Source: Actinomycetota bacterium (GTDB lineage Bacteria; Actinomycetota; Actinomycetes; Nanopelagicales; Nanopelagicaceae). From it: a stretch of DNA of 37,043 nt. Below are positions 27,128 to 36,393 of this stretch, piece after piece. A program made the position numbers and the translations under genes. A model generated the notes under the pieces. The model was not told the DNA's origin. It worked only from the letters and a program-made list of their open reading frames with translations, and did no database searches. The stretch is taken from NCBI GenBank assembly GCA_029978465.1, contig JAPOJK010000003.1, forward strand, positions 1 to 37,043, given 5' to 3'. Position 1 is the first letter of the stretch. The number at the start of each line of letters is the position of its first letter.

Positions 27128-28342
27128 TTACCGATTCGCTAGTAGACGTGCATGAAGGGCGTATGCGCCAGGGTCAGTTAGCGCGGCAACTTGATCGATA
27201 ATCACCCGCATTTTGGCGGTTTCATCGGAGGCTTCATTCCAAGGCTTTTGGAAAAAGGAGTCCATTTCGTGTGGGTGCTTGAGCAGCATCTCAACAAGCT
27301 CTTTGATGATGACATGTTGCTTTGCATAGCGATCTTGTGAGTGCGCAGCGTTAATTAAGTAATGCCCAGCAATCGCCTTGAGGAAATCTACTTCGATCTT
27401 TTGCTCACGTGGAATGACTAAATCAGCGCTGTAACGAGAAAGGGGTCCATCTCCATGAACCTTGCGTGTTTCAAGCTCGGCAGCCAAAACAAACCGTCCA
27501 ATTAACTGGCTGGTTGAATCCTTAAGTCGGGCAAGGCTTCTGTGGCTTCCATCGTAGTAATGCGGCCAAGCAGACAATGATGACAAACGAGCATGAGCAT
27601 CAATGGCCTCTTGCTCAGTTGCATCGCTCTTGTAATCCTTCGTCATTACTGAATACAACTGTGAAAAATCATTCCTGAAGTTCTTTACCGAAACCTGTCC
27701 TGCAAAGATTGCATCCTCTAGATCGTGAACAGAGTATGCACAATCATCAGACCAATCCATGATCTGAGCTTCAATACACTTCTTGCCAACTGGTGCACCT
27801 TTTCTCATCCATGTGAAGATCTCGACATCATCGTCATAAACACCAAATTTGCGAGGATTTTCAGATCTAGGCCATGGGTACTTGGTTGCTCCATCTAAAG
27901 ATGCCCGCGTTAAATTCAGGCCAACGCTCTTTCCATCAGCATCGACAGTCTTTGCTTCAAGTCGAACTAACAATCTAAAACTTTGCGCATTACCTTCAAA
28001 GCCACCAAAATCTTTAGCGATCTCGGCAAGTGCTTCTTCACCATTATGACCAAATGGTGGATGACCTAAGTCATGTGACAGACATGCTGTGTCTTGCAGA
28101 TCAGGATCTGCACCCAACGATTCTCCAAGTTCGCGACCGATTTGAGCGCACTCTAAAGAGTGTGAAAGTCGTGTGCGTTGAAAATCATTTTCCCAAGGGA
28201 CGGCAACCTGTGTTTTTGCAGCAAGACGTCGCAATGAAGCCGAGTGAATTACTCGCGCACGATCACGCATGAACTCGGTTCTACCTGCACGCTTGGCAGG
28301 TTCATCGAGAAACCGTTCTTGATCATGGTTGGTGTAGCTCAC
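27128..28342 (-). CDS. dgt: Deoxyguanosinetriphosphate triphosphohydrolase-like protein
   Basis: HD-domain enzyme that splits dNTPs into deoxynucleoside and triphosphate, keeping nucleotide pools balanced. The metal site is seen as His61 in RLSHSLECAQ and His90-Asp91 in CLSHDLGHPPFGHNGE, with a further Asp in WSDDCAYSVHDLEDA. The 404 residues match the actinobacterial Dgt group. The start is GTG, overlapping the upstream ydcF-like stop as GTGA (28339-28342). Position just before dnaG fits a replication-linked role. Confidence 0.93.
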   Translation of the reverse strand: MSYTNHDQERFLDEPAKRAGRTEFMRDRARVIHSASLRRLAAKTQVAVPWENDFQRTRLSHSLECAQIGRELGESLGADPDLQDTACLSHDLGHPPFGHNGEEALAEIAKDFGGFEGNAQSFRLLVRLEAKTVDADGKSVGLNLTRASLDGATKYPWPRSENPRKFGVYDDDVEIFTWMRKGAPVGKKCIEAQIMDWSDDCAYSVHDLEDAIFAGQVSVKNFRNDFSQLYSVMTKDYKSDATEQEAIDAHARLSSLSAWPHYYDGSHRSLARLKDSTSQLIGRFVLAAELETRKVHGDGPLSRYSADLVIPREQKIEVDFLKAIAGHYLINAAHSQDRYAKQHVIIKELVEMLLKHPHEMDSFFQKPWNEASDETAKMRVIIDQVAALTDPGAYALHARLLANR

Positions 28343-28992
28343 GGAAGTACCTTAGTAACAATGTCAGCACCTGGTAAGTGATCACTTACATGAATGCCTC
28401 GTCGTCCAACGGTGATGTAGGCCAAATACGCTGCCGCTTCACGAAGAAGATAGCGATATCCACTGTTATCAAGGGTATTTGGCCCTGTTTGAACAGGTGA
28501 ACAGGTTCCTAGAACTCCTTGATCATTAGCCATCTTTATTGCACGTGCGCAGTGAAAAGGATCGGTAACAATAATGACATCGCTGACGTAACGCTTTTTC
28601 ATCACAGCTGCATAAGCCTTTGTACTAGCTAAGGTGTCACGACCTTCTTCAACTGCAGTGATTTTCTTAGAAGGAACGCCGTTGTTACGTAGCCAATACT
28701 TTCCGGATGCCGCTTCAGTAGTGCGATCACCAGGTGCTCCTGCACCTACGGTAATAATTGATGGCGCATATCCAAGTTTGTAGATTCGTTGTGCTTCAAC
28801 TAAACGAGCTTCAAGCGCATCACCAGGTTTTCCATCGAGCTGCGCAGTTCCTAAAACAACAATCACATCTGCTTGTCGCACTACAGGGTTATTTGCAGCT
28901 CGCCATACCTGCGAAATTCCGTAGGCAGGACCAATTAAGGCAAGAATTACAATGACAGTAATTGTGCGACGAATCCATCTGAATAGAAACAT
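28339..28992 (-). CDS. YdcF/SanA-like DUF218 membrane protein
   Basis: A 217-residue protein with one N-terminal membrane segment (about 9-27) followed by a DUF218 fold: DVIVVLGTAQLDGKPGDALEAR, the acidic/Arg-rich substrate cleft, ITVGAGAPGDRTTEA, and VIIVTDPFHCARA. E. coli SanA and YdcF are the nearest known types, linked to envelope barrier function and nucleotide-cofactor binding, but the true substrate is unknown. It starts immediately after the dus stop (TAAATG) and overlaps dgt, so it is embedded in the housekeeping operon. Confidence 0.85.
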   Translation of the reverse strand: MFLFRWIRRTITVIVILALIGPAYGISQVWRAANNPVVRQADVIVVLGTAQLDGKPGDALEARLVEAQRIYKLGYAPSIITVGAGAPGDRTTEAASGKYWLRNNGVPSKKITAVEEGRDTLASTKAYAAVMKKRYVSDVIIVTDPFHCARAIKMANDQGVLGTCSPVQTGPNTLDNSGYRYLLREAAAYLAYITVGRRGIHVSDHLPGADIVTKVLP

Positions 28993-30159
28993 TTATCCGC
29001 CCGAAAATGCATCCTCTAGTTCAACATGAACTAGTTCATCGGGATCATTAAGCCAACCATCAGGCAATGTTGGTGGGCGACCATGACTTGTTCGTCCACG
29101 TGGTTTTTCTCCAACCTCAGTTGGGTATGGCTGATCCTCTAATTGATCCAGAAGATTACGCATCTCTTGCAGAGAAGAAACCATGCCTAAATCATGACGA
29201 ATCTCGCGTGGAACACGGAAACCCTTGAGGTACCAGGCCATGTGCTTTCGCATATCGCGCATTCCGCGATCTTCAGATTCTAAATACTCAACAATTAAAT
29301 TGGCGTGACGGAACATCACCTCGCGAACCTCGTGCAAGGTTGGCGTTATTTGCTTTCCTTCGCCCTTAAGCGCTGACACGAGATCGGTAAATAACCACGG
29401 ACGTCCTAAACAGCCACGACCAACTACAACTCCTGCACATCCGCTTTGCTCCACCATCGATACCGCATCGCTGCCAGACCAAATATCGCCATTGCCTAAA
29501 ACAGGTACTCCTGTTGGCTTTAAGTGCTCTACTAAACGTGCAATTGCAGACCAATCCGCTTTACCTTCATACATCTGCGCTGCTGTTCGGGCATGCAGCG
29601 CAACCCACGCAACCCCCAAATCAGCTGCAGATTGCGCCGCCTCTAGATAGGTCTCATGATCGCTGTCGATACCGATGCGCATCTTTACTGTTACTGGAAT
29701 TCCAAATGGTTTTGCAGCTTCAACAGCAGCACCCACGATATTTGTAAAGAGCTTGCGCTTAAATGGCAGCGCTGCTCCCCCACCCTTACGTGTCACCTTA
29801 GGTACAGGGCAACCAAAGTTCATATCGATATGGTCGGCAAGGTTTTCCTTACCAATCATTGTTACCGCAGCTCGCATCGTTGTTGGATCAACGCTGTACA
29901 ACTGAACTGAACGTGGCCACTCATCTTTACCAGGAACAATCATTCGCAATGTCTCTGGTCGTCTTTCAATTAACGCTCGTGCGGTAACCATTTCAGAAAC
30001 AAATAAACCTGCGCCTTGTTCGCGACAGAGCGTGCGAAATGGAGCATTGGTAATTCCGGCCATGGGTGCGAGAACAACCGGCGGATCAATGTAATGATCA
30101 CCGCTTGCTAGTGGAAGTAAGAGTGGCTTTAGCAACCTAGTAAACGAGGTGCTAACCAT
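28993..30159 (-). CDS. dusB: tRNA-dihydrouridine synthase, DusB type
   Basis: FMN enzyme that reduces uridines in tRNA D-loops. The family start [18 protein letters not shown] (28-45), catalytic Cys117 in [19 protein letters not shown], and [13 protein letters not shown] are present. The ATG at 30159 overlaps the glyS 3' end by 31 nt. A TTG at 30135 would reduce this to 7 nt and is a fair alternative, since homologues often have about 15-20 residues before the DPPVVLAPM block. The C-terminus includes a helical RNA-binding domain and a charged tail. Confidence 0.92.
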   Translation of the reverse strand: MVSTSFTRLLKPLLLPLASGDHYIDPPVVLAPMAGITNAPFRTLCREQGAGLFVSEMVTARALIERRPETLRMIVPGKDEWPRSVQLYSVDPTTMRAAVTMIGKENLADHIDMNFGCPVPKVTRKGGGAALPFKRKLFTNIVGAAVEAAKPFGIPVTVKMRIGIDSDHETYLEAAQSAADLGVAWVALHARTAAQMYEGKADWSAIARLVEHLKPTGVPVLGNGDIWSGSDAVSMVEQSGCAGVVVGRGCLGRPWLFTDLVSALKGEGKQITPTLHEVREVMFRHANLIVEYLESEDRGMRDMRKHMAWYLKGFRVPREIRHDLGMVSSLQEMRNLLDQLEDQPYPTEVGEKPRGRTSHGRPPTLPDGWLNDPDELVHVELEDAFSGG

Positions 30160-31508
30160 GCCTCGACCTGATCCAGGCCGATGCGCTCTTGCGCCATTGT
30201 GTCGCGATCGCGAATAGTTACCGCATTATCTTCAAGTGTCTCGAAGTCAACGGTGATGCAATATGGAGTACCGATCTCATCTTGGCGACGGTAACGACGT
30301 CCGATTGCACCTGCATCATCAAAATCAATGTTCCAGTTCTTGCGAAGTTGTGTAGCAAGATCGCGTGCCTTTGGTGAAAGATCAGCATTACGTGACAAAG
30401 GCAAAACCGCAGCCTTAATTGGTGCCAAGCGATGATCAAGCTTGAGTACTGCACGCTTTTCCATCTCGCCCTTGCTATTTGGTGCTTCATCTTCAGTGAA
30501 CGCATCCATCAAGAAGGTCAGAGTGCAACGATCTACACCTGCTGCAGGCTCAATTACATAAGGTGTCCAACGCTCACCCTTTTCCTGATCAAAGTAAGAA
30601 AGATCCTTACCTGATGCAGCTGAGTGGGCTTTCAGATCGAAATCTGTACGGTTAGCAATACCTTCGAGCTCGCCCCATTCAGTTCCGGCAAATTCAAACT
30701 TGTATTCGATATCTGCTGTGCGCTTTGAATAATGCGACAGCTTCTCTTTTGGATGATCGTAGATACGTAAACGATCTGGGTTGATACCAAGATCTACATA
30801 CCAAGCAAGGCGTGTATCGATCCAGTACTGGTGCCATTCTTCATCGCTTCCAGGAACAACGAAGAATTCCATCTCCATCTGCTCAAACTCGCGTGTGCGG
30901 AAGATGAAGTTTCCAGGTGTAATTTCATTACGGAAAGACTTACCAATTTGACCAATACCAAATGGTGGCTTCTTGCGAGATGTCGTCATTACCTGATCAA
31001 AGTTAATAAAGATTCCTTGCGCTGTTTCTGGACGCAAATATGCAAGACCTGATTCATCTTCAACAGGTCCTAGAAAAGTTTTAAGCAATCCGCTGAACTG
31101 CTTTGGTGTTGTGAACTGACCTTTGTTTCCACATGCAGGACAGTTAATTTCAGTTAAGGATTCAGGCTTCTTCTTGTGCTTTGCCTCGTACGCCTCTTCT
31201 AGGTGATCTGCGCGGTATCGCTTGTGACAAGCGGTGCATTCAGTGAGTGGATCACTAAATGTTGCAACGTGTCCTGATGCTTCCCACACTTCCTTCGCCA
31301 AAATCACACATGAATCAAGACCGACAACATCTTCACGGCCCATAACCATGGACTTCCACCATTGGCGCTTTACATTGTTCTTGAGCTCGACTCCTAGTGG
31401 GCCGTAATCCCATGATGCGCGAAGTCCGCCATAAATTTCAGATGATGGGTAAACAAACCCGCGACGCTTTGCTAGTCCTACGATATTTTCTAAACGGTCC
31501 GTTGCCAT
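30129..31508 (-). CDS. glyS: Glycyl-tRNA synthetase, homodimeric type
   Basis: Charges tRNA-Gly. The 459-residue class II enzyme is of the alpha2 type used by actinobacteria: start [20 protein letters not shown], a zinc-ribbon insertion with Cys pairs CTACHKRY and CPACGNKG (about 85-130), motif 2 region [21 protein letters not shown], and a C-terminal anticodon domain. GGAG precedes the ATG. It heads the glyS-dusB-ydcF-dgt-dnaG set, which is linked mainly by compact packing. Confidence 0.96.
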   Translation of the reverse strand: MATDRLENIVGLAKRRGFVYPSSEIYGGLRASWDYGPLGVELKNNVKRQWWKSMVMGREDVVGLDSCVILAKEVWEASGHVATFSDPLTECTACHKRYRADHLEEAYEAKHKKKPESLTEINCPACGNKGQFTTPKQFSGLLKTFLGPVEDESGLAYLRPETAQGIFINFDQVMTTSRKKPPFGIGQIGKSFRNEITPGNFIFRTREFEQMEMEFFVVPGSDEEWHQYWIDTRLAWYVDLGINPDRLRIYDHPKEKLSHYSKRTADIEYKFEFAGTEWGELEGIANRTDFDLKAHSAASGKDLSYFDQEKGERWTPYVIEPAAGVDRCTLTFLMDAFTEDEAPNSKGEMEKRAVLKLDHRLAPIKAAVLPLSRNADLSPKARDLATQLRKNWNIDFDDAGAIGRRYRRQDEIGTPYCITVDFETLEDNAVTIRDRDTMAQERIGLDQVEAWLAPRLLGC

Positions 31509-31571
31509 AAATTGTCTCCATCCGGCTGGCTGTCGGCGAAAAGCAACGTGTGTTACTTCCGTAGCAGAATT

Positions 31572-31856
31572 TTACTCTGAGTATGGCCTTTCATATGCAC
31601 CTGGCTCATCGATAGCTTGTGCCAGCAGCGGGATCGCATTCATCTTTACATTGAGATTGCTGAGCGCTCTGCGATATGAACCCACATTTTCCCAATGGGT
31701 AACAAGTGACCACATCGTGGTGTCATCCAGGTTTTGCCCAAACTCACCGCTGACAAAACCTGCACATGCAGAAAAGGCATCGAGGGCTACCGATAACTGC
31801 GCCTCAAAATGCGAGGCGTTAGCCAAGGGTGTTGAAAAGCGGGCGATTGCAAGCAT
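31572..31856 (-). CDS. Antibiotic-biosynthesis-monooxygenase-like (ABM) domain protein
   Basis: A 94-residue alpha-beta barrel protein of the dimeric ferredoxin-like type: MLAIARFSTPL strand, a helix around FEAQLSVALDAF, then WSLVTHWENVGSYRRALSN. ABM-fold proteins include small oxygenases and haem-degrading enzymes; here no haem ligand is obvious and substrate is unknown. A TACGCT -10 sits 6 nt before the ATG, with no Shine-Dalgarno, so it may be leaderless. Its promoter -35 region falls inside the Zur-like palindrome, so it could respond to zinc, though this is inference. Confidence 0.7.
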   Translation of the reverse strand: MLAIARFSTPLANASHFEAQLSVALDAFSACAGFVSGEFGQNLDDTTMWSLVTHWENVGSYRRALSNLNVKMNAIPLLAQAIDEPGAYERPYSE

Positions 31857-31882
31857 GGGCTGAGCGTAGTGGGATCCAGATG

Positions 31883-31905
31883 GAAATGAAAATCATTTTC
31901 ATTTC
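31883..31905. promoter_or_regulatory. Zur-box-like operator between ABM gene and ZIP-zur operon
   Basis: Perfect 23-nt palindrome with 11-nt arms GAAATGAAAAT (31883-31893) and ATTTTCATTTC (31895-31905) around a central C. Its core TGAAAATCATTTTCA matches the known actinobacterial Zur operator pattern (TGAAAATGATTTTCA-like). It ends 15 nt before the ZIP ATG, right against the TAGATT -10 (31909-31914), and lies 14 nt upstream of the divergent ABM -10 (31868-31863). Zur bound with zinc would block both promoters. A zur gene is in the controlled operon. Confidence 0.88.
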
Positions 31906-31920
31906 TGCTAGATTCTTTCC

Positions 31921-32664
31921 ATGAATACAGCCATTGCTCTTGCCGCACTCACAGCCCTTGCCACCACGACGGGTGGATTTATCGCAATCAAGGTCAAGGA
32001 CCGTCTGCACTTGGTGCTTGGTTTATCGGCGGGACTTCTTCTGGGCCTTGTCGCATTTGATCTATTACCCGAAGTTTTCGAGATGAATACCTCAACCTTT
32101 GGCAATGTGCCGGTTGTATCGATTGCACTAGTTATTGGTTTTCTTTTATTGCACTTTGCGGAACAGCTTTTTGGCTCTCATGAACCTGTCCATAGCGATT
32201 ACGGCCATGATCATGAGCACTCTCTAAATATTGCCGGCGCTGTTGGTGCGCTCGCAATGGCTGGCCATGTATTTCTAGATGGACTTGCACTAGGTCTTGC
32301 CTTCAAAGTTAGCGATGCTTTGGGTTATGCCGTCTTTATCGCAATCTTGGCACACGCATTTAGCGATGGCCTCAACACTGTTTCTCTACTAATTAGAAGC
32401 GGTCACTGGACTAAAACATCCTTCATGTTGCTCGGAGTTGATGCTCTGATGCGAATTGGAGGAGCAGCTCTAGGTAGCTACATCGCATTCTCAGATCAAT
32501 CTATGGCTTTGTACTTGGCAGCCTTTTCAGGATTTGTTATCTACCTTGCTACATCTCACATCCTGCCCGAAGCTCATGCTCGACATCCCTCCAGATTGAC
32601 GATGGTTGCAACCATTACAGGAGTAATTGCTATGTGGCTGATTGTTGGAAACATCGGTGAGTAG
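31921..32664 (+). CDS. ZIP-family divalent metal transporter
   Basis: Imports zinc or a similar divalent metal. The 247-residue protein has about eight hydrophobic helices and a His-rich cytosolic loop (87-100, SHEPVHSDYGHDHEH). The paired metal-site helices read GHVFLDGLALGL (His116, Asp120) and AHAFSDGLNTVSLL (His145, Asp149), with Asp where most ZIPs have the Glu of HxxPEG. TAGATT is 6 nt before the ATG and there is no Shine-Dalgarno, so a leaderless mRNA is likely. zur overlaps its 3' end by 8 nt, and the Zur box covers the promoter. Confidence 0.88.
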   Translation: MNTAIALAALTALATTTGGFIAIKVKDRLHLVLGLSAGLLLGLVAFDLLPEVFEMNTSTFGNVPVVSIALVIGFLLLHFAEQLFGSHEPVHSDYGHDHEHSLNIAGAVGALAMAGHVFLDGLALGLAFKVSDALGYAVFIAILAHAFSDGLNTVSLLIRSGHWTKTSFMLLGVDALMRIGGAALGSYIAFSDQSMALYLAAFSGFVIYLATSHILPEAHARHPSRLTMVATITGVIAMWLIVGNIGE

Positions 32665-33022
32665 ATCTAATCCACGTGTCCTAAGCACTTTAGAACGTGC
32701 GGGTGGTTTTGCTAGTGCGCAAGAGGTGTACAAATTGATGCAGCGAGAAGGCGAAAAAATAGGTCTAACAACTGTTTACCGTTCTTTACAATCTTTGGTA
32801 AATGACAAGATTGTGGATCTTCTGCGCCGAGAAGATGGCGAGGCTATCTATCGTTTGTGCGGAGAACACCACCATCACCACTTAGTATGCAAGAGCTGTG
32901 GGGAAACCGTTGAAATTGAAGGCGGAGCTATTGAAAAGTGGGCCAAAAGCATGGCCGAGGAACATGGCTTTAGAGATGTTGGGCATACAGCGGAGATCTT
33001 CGGTATCTGTTCGAAGTGCTAG
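32657..33022 (+). CDS. zur: Fur-family zinc uptake regulator
   Basis: Zinc-sensing repressor. The 121-residue protein has an N-terminal winged helix (GLTTVYRSLQSLV recognition region, 36-48), the dimerisation domain with HHHHHLVCKSCG, and structural zinc cysteines Cys78, Cys81, Cys118 and Cys121 (the protein ends exactly at CSKC). I chose the GTG at 32657, overlapping the ZIP stop, because upstream TTG codons only add MLETS. Pairing with a ZIP transporter and a Zur-type operator favours Zur over Fur or PerR. The loop implies autoregulation through the shared promoter. Confidence 0.88.
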   Translation: MSRSNPRVLSTLERAGGFASAQEVYKLMQREGEKIGLTTVYRSLQSLVNDKIVDLLRREDGEAIYRLCGEHHHHHLVCKSCGETVEIEGGAIEKWAKSMAEEHGFRDVGHTAEIFGICSKC

Positions 33023-33049
33023 TTTTACGCTTTTCCGCTAGCTCTTCAA

Positions 33050-33074
33050 TTTGGAATCGCTACGCTTTTCCAAA
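33050..33074. repeat. Small inverted repeat at the zur / uppS convergence
   Basis: TTTGGAA (33050-33056) and TTCCAAA (33068-33074) form a 7-bp stem with an 11-nt loop covering the end of uppS. An 11-nt direct repeat TACGCTTTTCC occurs at 33026-33036 and 33061-33071. It may act as a weak bidirectional terminator in this 37-nt gap, but it lacks a GC-rich stem. Confidence 0.3.
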
Positions 33075-33764
33075 TCTTCTATCTCTTGATGAATATTCCT
33101 CGATCGCTTTCCATAAAGTTTTGCGTGTGACATCTGGCCACAGCACATCCATAAATACGAACTCGGCGTAAACACTTTGCCATGGCAGGAAGTTGCTAGT
33201 GCGCTGCTCCCCCGATGAACGCAGAAAAAGATCCACATCGCTCATTTGTGGGGAATCAAGGTACTTAGCAAATACCTTTTCAGTAATTGCATCGGCTTTG
33301 ATTTTGCCCCGCTTAACATCGCGAGCAAGTTCAGTTGCAGCATCAACGATTTCAGAACGTCCGCCGTAATTCACGCACATATTCAAAGTTAAAACTTTGT
33401 TCTTCTTGGTCAGCTCTTCTGCTTCTTCGAGCTCTTTAATCACGGTGCTCCATAAACGCTTTGGTCGACCTACCCAGCGAATGCGAACACCCATCTCATT
33501 CATCTGATCTCGGCGTCTGCGAATAACATCGCGATTAAAACCCATTAAGAACTTAACTTCATCGGGTGAGCGTCGCCAATTTTCAGTTGAAAATGCATAC
33601 GCACTAATCTCTTTAACACCGTATTCAATTGCGCCTTCAACAACATCAAATAGCGCTGCTTCGCCCGCTTCATGTCCTGAAGTTCGTGGTAAGCCTCGTT
33701 GCTGAGCCCAACGTCCATTGCCATCCATAACGATTGCAACGTGATGAGGAATCTTGATCGTCAT
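33060..33764 (-). CDS. uppS: Isoprenyl (undecaprenyl/polyprenyl) diphosphate synthase, cis type
   Basis: Builds the long-chain polyprenyl diphosphate carrier for cell-wall synthesis. The UppS signature [21 protein letters not shown] opens with catalytic Asp14, and [11 protein letters not shown] plus [27 protein letters not shown] complete the family pattern. I chose the ATG at 33764 (234 residues), which overlaps the recO stop as ATGA; the upstream ATG at 33812 lies inside recO. The recO-uppS pair is normal for actinobacteria. The chain length of the product cannot be read from sequence alone. Confidence 0.93.
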   Translation of the reverse strand: MTIKIPHHVAIVMDGNGRWAQQRGLPRTSGHEAGEAALFDVVEGAIEYGVKEISAYAFSTENWRRSPDEVKFLMGFNRDVIRRRRDQMNEMGVRIRWVGRPKRLWSTVIKELEEAEELTKKNKVLTLNMCVNYGGRSEIVDAATELARDVKRGKIKADAITEKVFAKYLDSPQMSDVDLFLRSSGEQRTSNFLPWQSVYAEFVFMDVLWPDVTRKTLWKAIEEYSSRDRRFGKA

Positions 33765-34492
33765 ACCCGCTCCACCATTGGTAGTGAACGCAAGCCGCGC
33801 TCTAGGTGCCATTGTAAATAAGCAGCAATCAAACCACTAGCCTCTCGGCGATGCTTTCCTTCGCTGGCCGATGCACTATCCCAGTCGCTACTCAAAAGCG
33901 CACCCATAAGTTCAAGGGTTTCAGGAGCTGGTGTTGCACATGCCGATGGTCGGCAATCTGCACACACTGATCCACCGCCTACTAAAGAAAAGTATCGATG
34001 CGGTCCAGGTTTTTCACATCGAGAACAGATCGTCATCGATGGCGCATACCCTGCAACAGCAAGTGACCGCAATAAAAATGCATCCAGAATCAACAATGGC
34101 TCGTAACGATTTTCCGCCAGAGCCTTCATTCCGCCCACAACTAATTGAAACTCTTGTAAGGCGGGTTCATTTTCTTGACTAGTAAATCGTTCGGCAGCTT
34201 CAAGGATTGCTGCAGCAATTGTCCAGCGCTGATAATCCTCTGTTAACGCTTCTCCGTAATTCATCAAAGCTTCGACTTGAGTAACGGTGTCAAAGGTTTT
34301 TCCGGTGTACAGCTGAATATCAACATGGCTGCCGGGTTCAAGTCGTGCACCAAACTTAGATTTTGTGCGACGCACACCTTTTGCAACACCACGGATTCGC
34401 CCATGATCACGGGTCAGCATGGTGATAATGCGATCGGCTTCACCTAATTTTTGGGTGCGCAGGACGATTGCCTCATCCCGGTACAAACTCAT
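33761..34492 (-). CDS. recO: DNA repair protein RecO
   Basis: Loads RecA on SSB-coated DNA in the RecFOR pathway. The 243-residue protein has the N-terminal OB-fold start [20 protein letters not shown], the basic [17 protein letters not shown] stretch, and a four-Cys zinc site ICSRCEKPG...CADC near residues 157-180. Length fits actinobacterial RecO. It lies 22 nt after leuA and overlaps uppS by 4 nt. Confidence 0.94.
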   Translation of the reverse strand: MSLYRDEAIVLRTQKLGEADRIITMLTRDHGRIRGVAKGVRRTKSKFGARLEPGSHVDIQLYTGKTFDTVTQVEALMNYGEALTEDYQRWTIAAAILEAAERFTSQENEPALQEFQLVVGGMKALAENRYEPLLILDAFLLRSLAVAGYAPSMTICSRCEKPGPHRYFSLVGGGSVCADCRPSACATPAPETLELMGALLSSDWDSASASEGKHRREASGLIAAYLQWHLERGLRSLPMVERV

Positions 34493-34514
34493 ACAGGTAA
34501 AGGTAGTGTGTGAA

Positions 34515-36248
<1,734 letters not shown>

Positions 36249-36255
36249 TTAATGG

Positions 36256-36311
36256 GCGGGCTTTGTCATGGGTGAACCGGTACGACAAACCCCGCGGCGA
36301 GGGGACCGGTT
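36256..36311 (-). promoter_or_regulatory. leuA attenuator, mutually exclusive hairpins
   Basis: Two exclusive RNA folds lie between the leader peptide and leuA. Structure B pairs 36306-36311 with 36275-36280 (AACCGG/CCGGTT) and 36301-36304 with 36290-36293 (CCCC/GGGG). Structure C pairs 36284-36295 with 36256-36267, a 12-position stem with one mismatch. Both need 36290-36293. A ribosome at the peptide stop (36310-36312) would cover the 5' arm of B and let C form, whereas a ribosome stalled at the Leu codons would leave B free. C would be the terminator-like fold, but no U-tract follows it. Confidence 0.7.
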
Positions 36312-36357
36312 ATTTGGCCCCGCCACGGCAGCTAAGGAGGAGGCTGCGGTTGATCAT
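36310..36357 (-). CDS. leuA leader peptide, 15 residues
   Basis: Short ORF with sequence MINRSLLLSCRGGAK, carrying three consecutive Leu codons (CTC CTC CTT, 36342-36334). Ribosome stalling at these codons when Leu-tRNA is scarce is the classical sensing step of amino-acid attenuation. No Shine-Dalgarno precedes it; the ATG is 6 nt after a -10 box, so it is probably translated from a leaderless RNA. Actinobacterial leuA genes are known to have such leader peptides. leuA begins 79 nt after the peptide's stop. Confidence 0.85.
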   Translation of the reverse strand: MINRSLLLSCRGGAK

Positions 36358-36363
36358 GGGTTA

Positions 36364-36393
36364 AGGGTAACGCGTGTATTAAAGGACTGGCAA
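36364..36393 (-). promoter_or_regulatory. leuA operon promoter
   Basis: TTGCCA (36393-36388) and TACCCT (36369-36364) are separated by 18 nt on the minus strand, a good housekeeping-sigma match. Transcription would start at or within a base of the leader-peptide ATG at 36357. The -35 lies inside the last codons of the upstream glutamine synthetase gene. Confidence 0.75.

Noticed and set aside
31883-31905. Reading the palindrome as a Fur (iron) box
   Set aside because: It resembles AT-rich Fur boxes, but the core fits Zur operators better, and it precedes a ZIP transporter and a Fur-family gene with Zur-like cysteines.
32867-32884. Run of five His in the regulator suggesting an artificial tag
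   Set aside because: Fur-family proteins carry natural His clusters at this place before the first Cys pair; the surrounding domain is intact.
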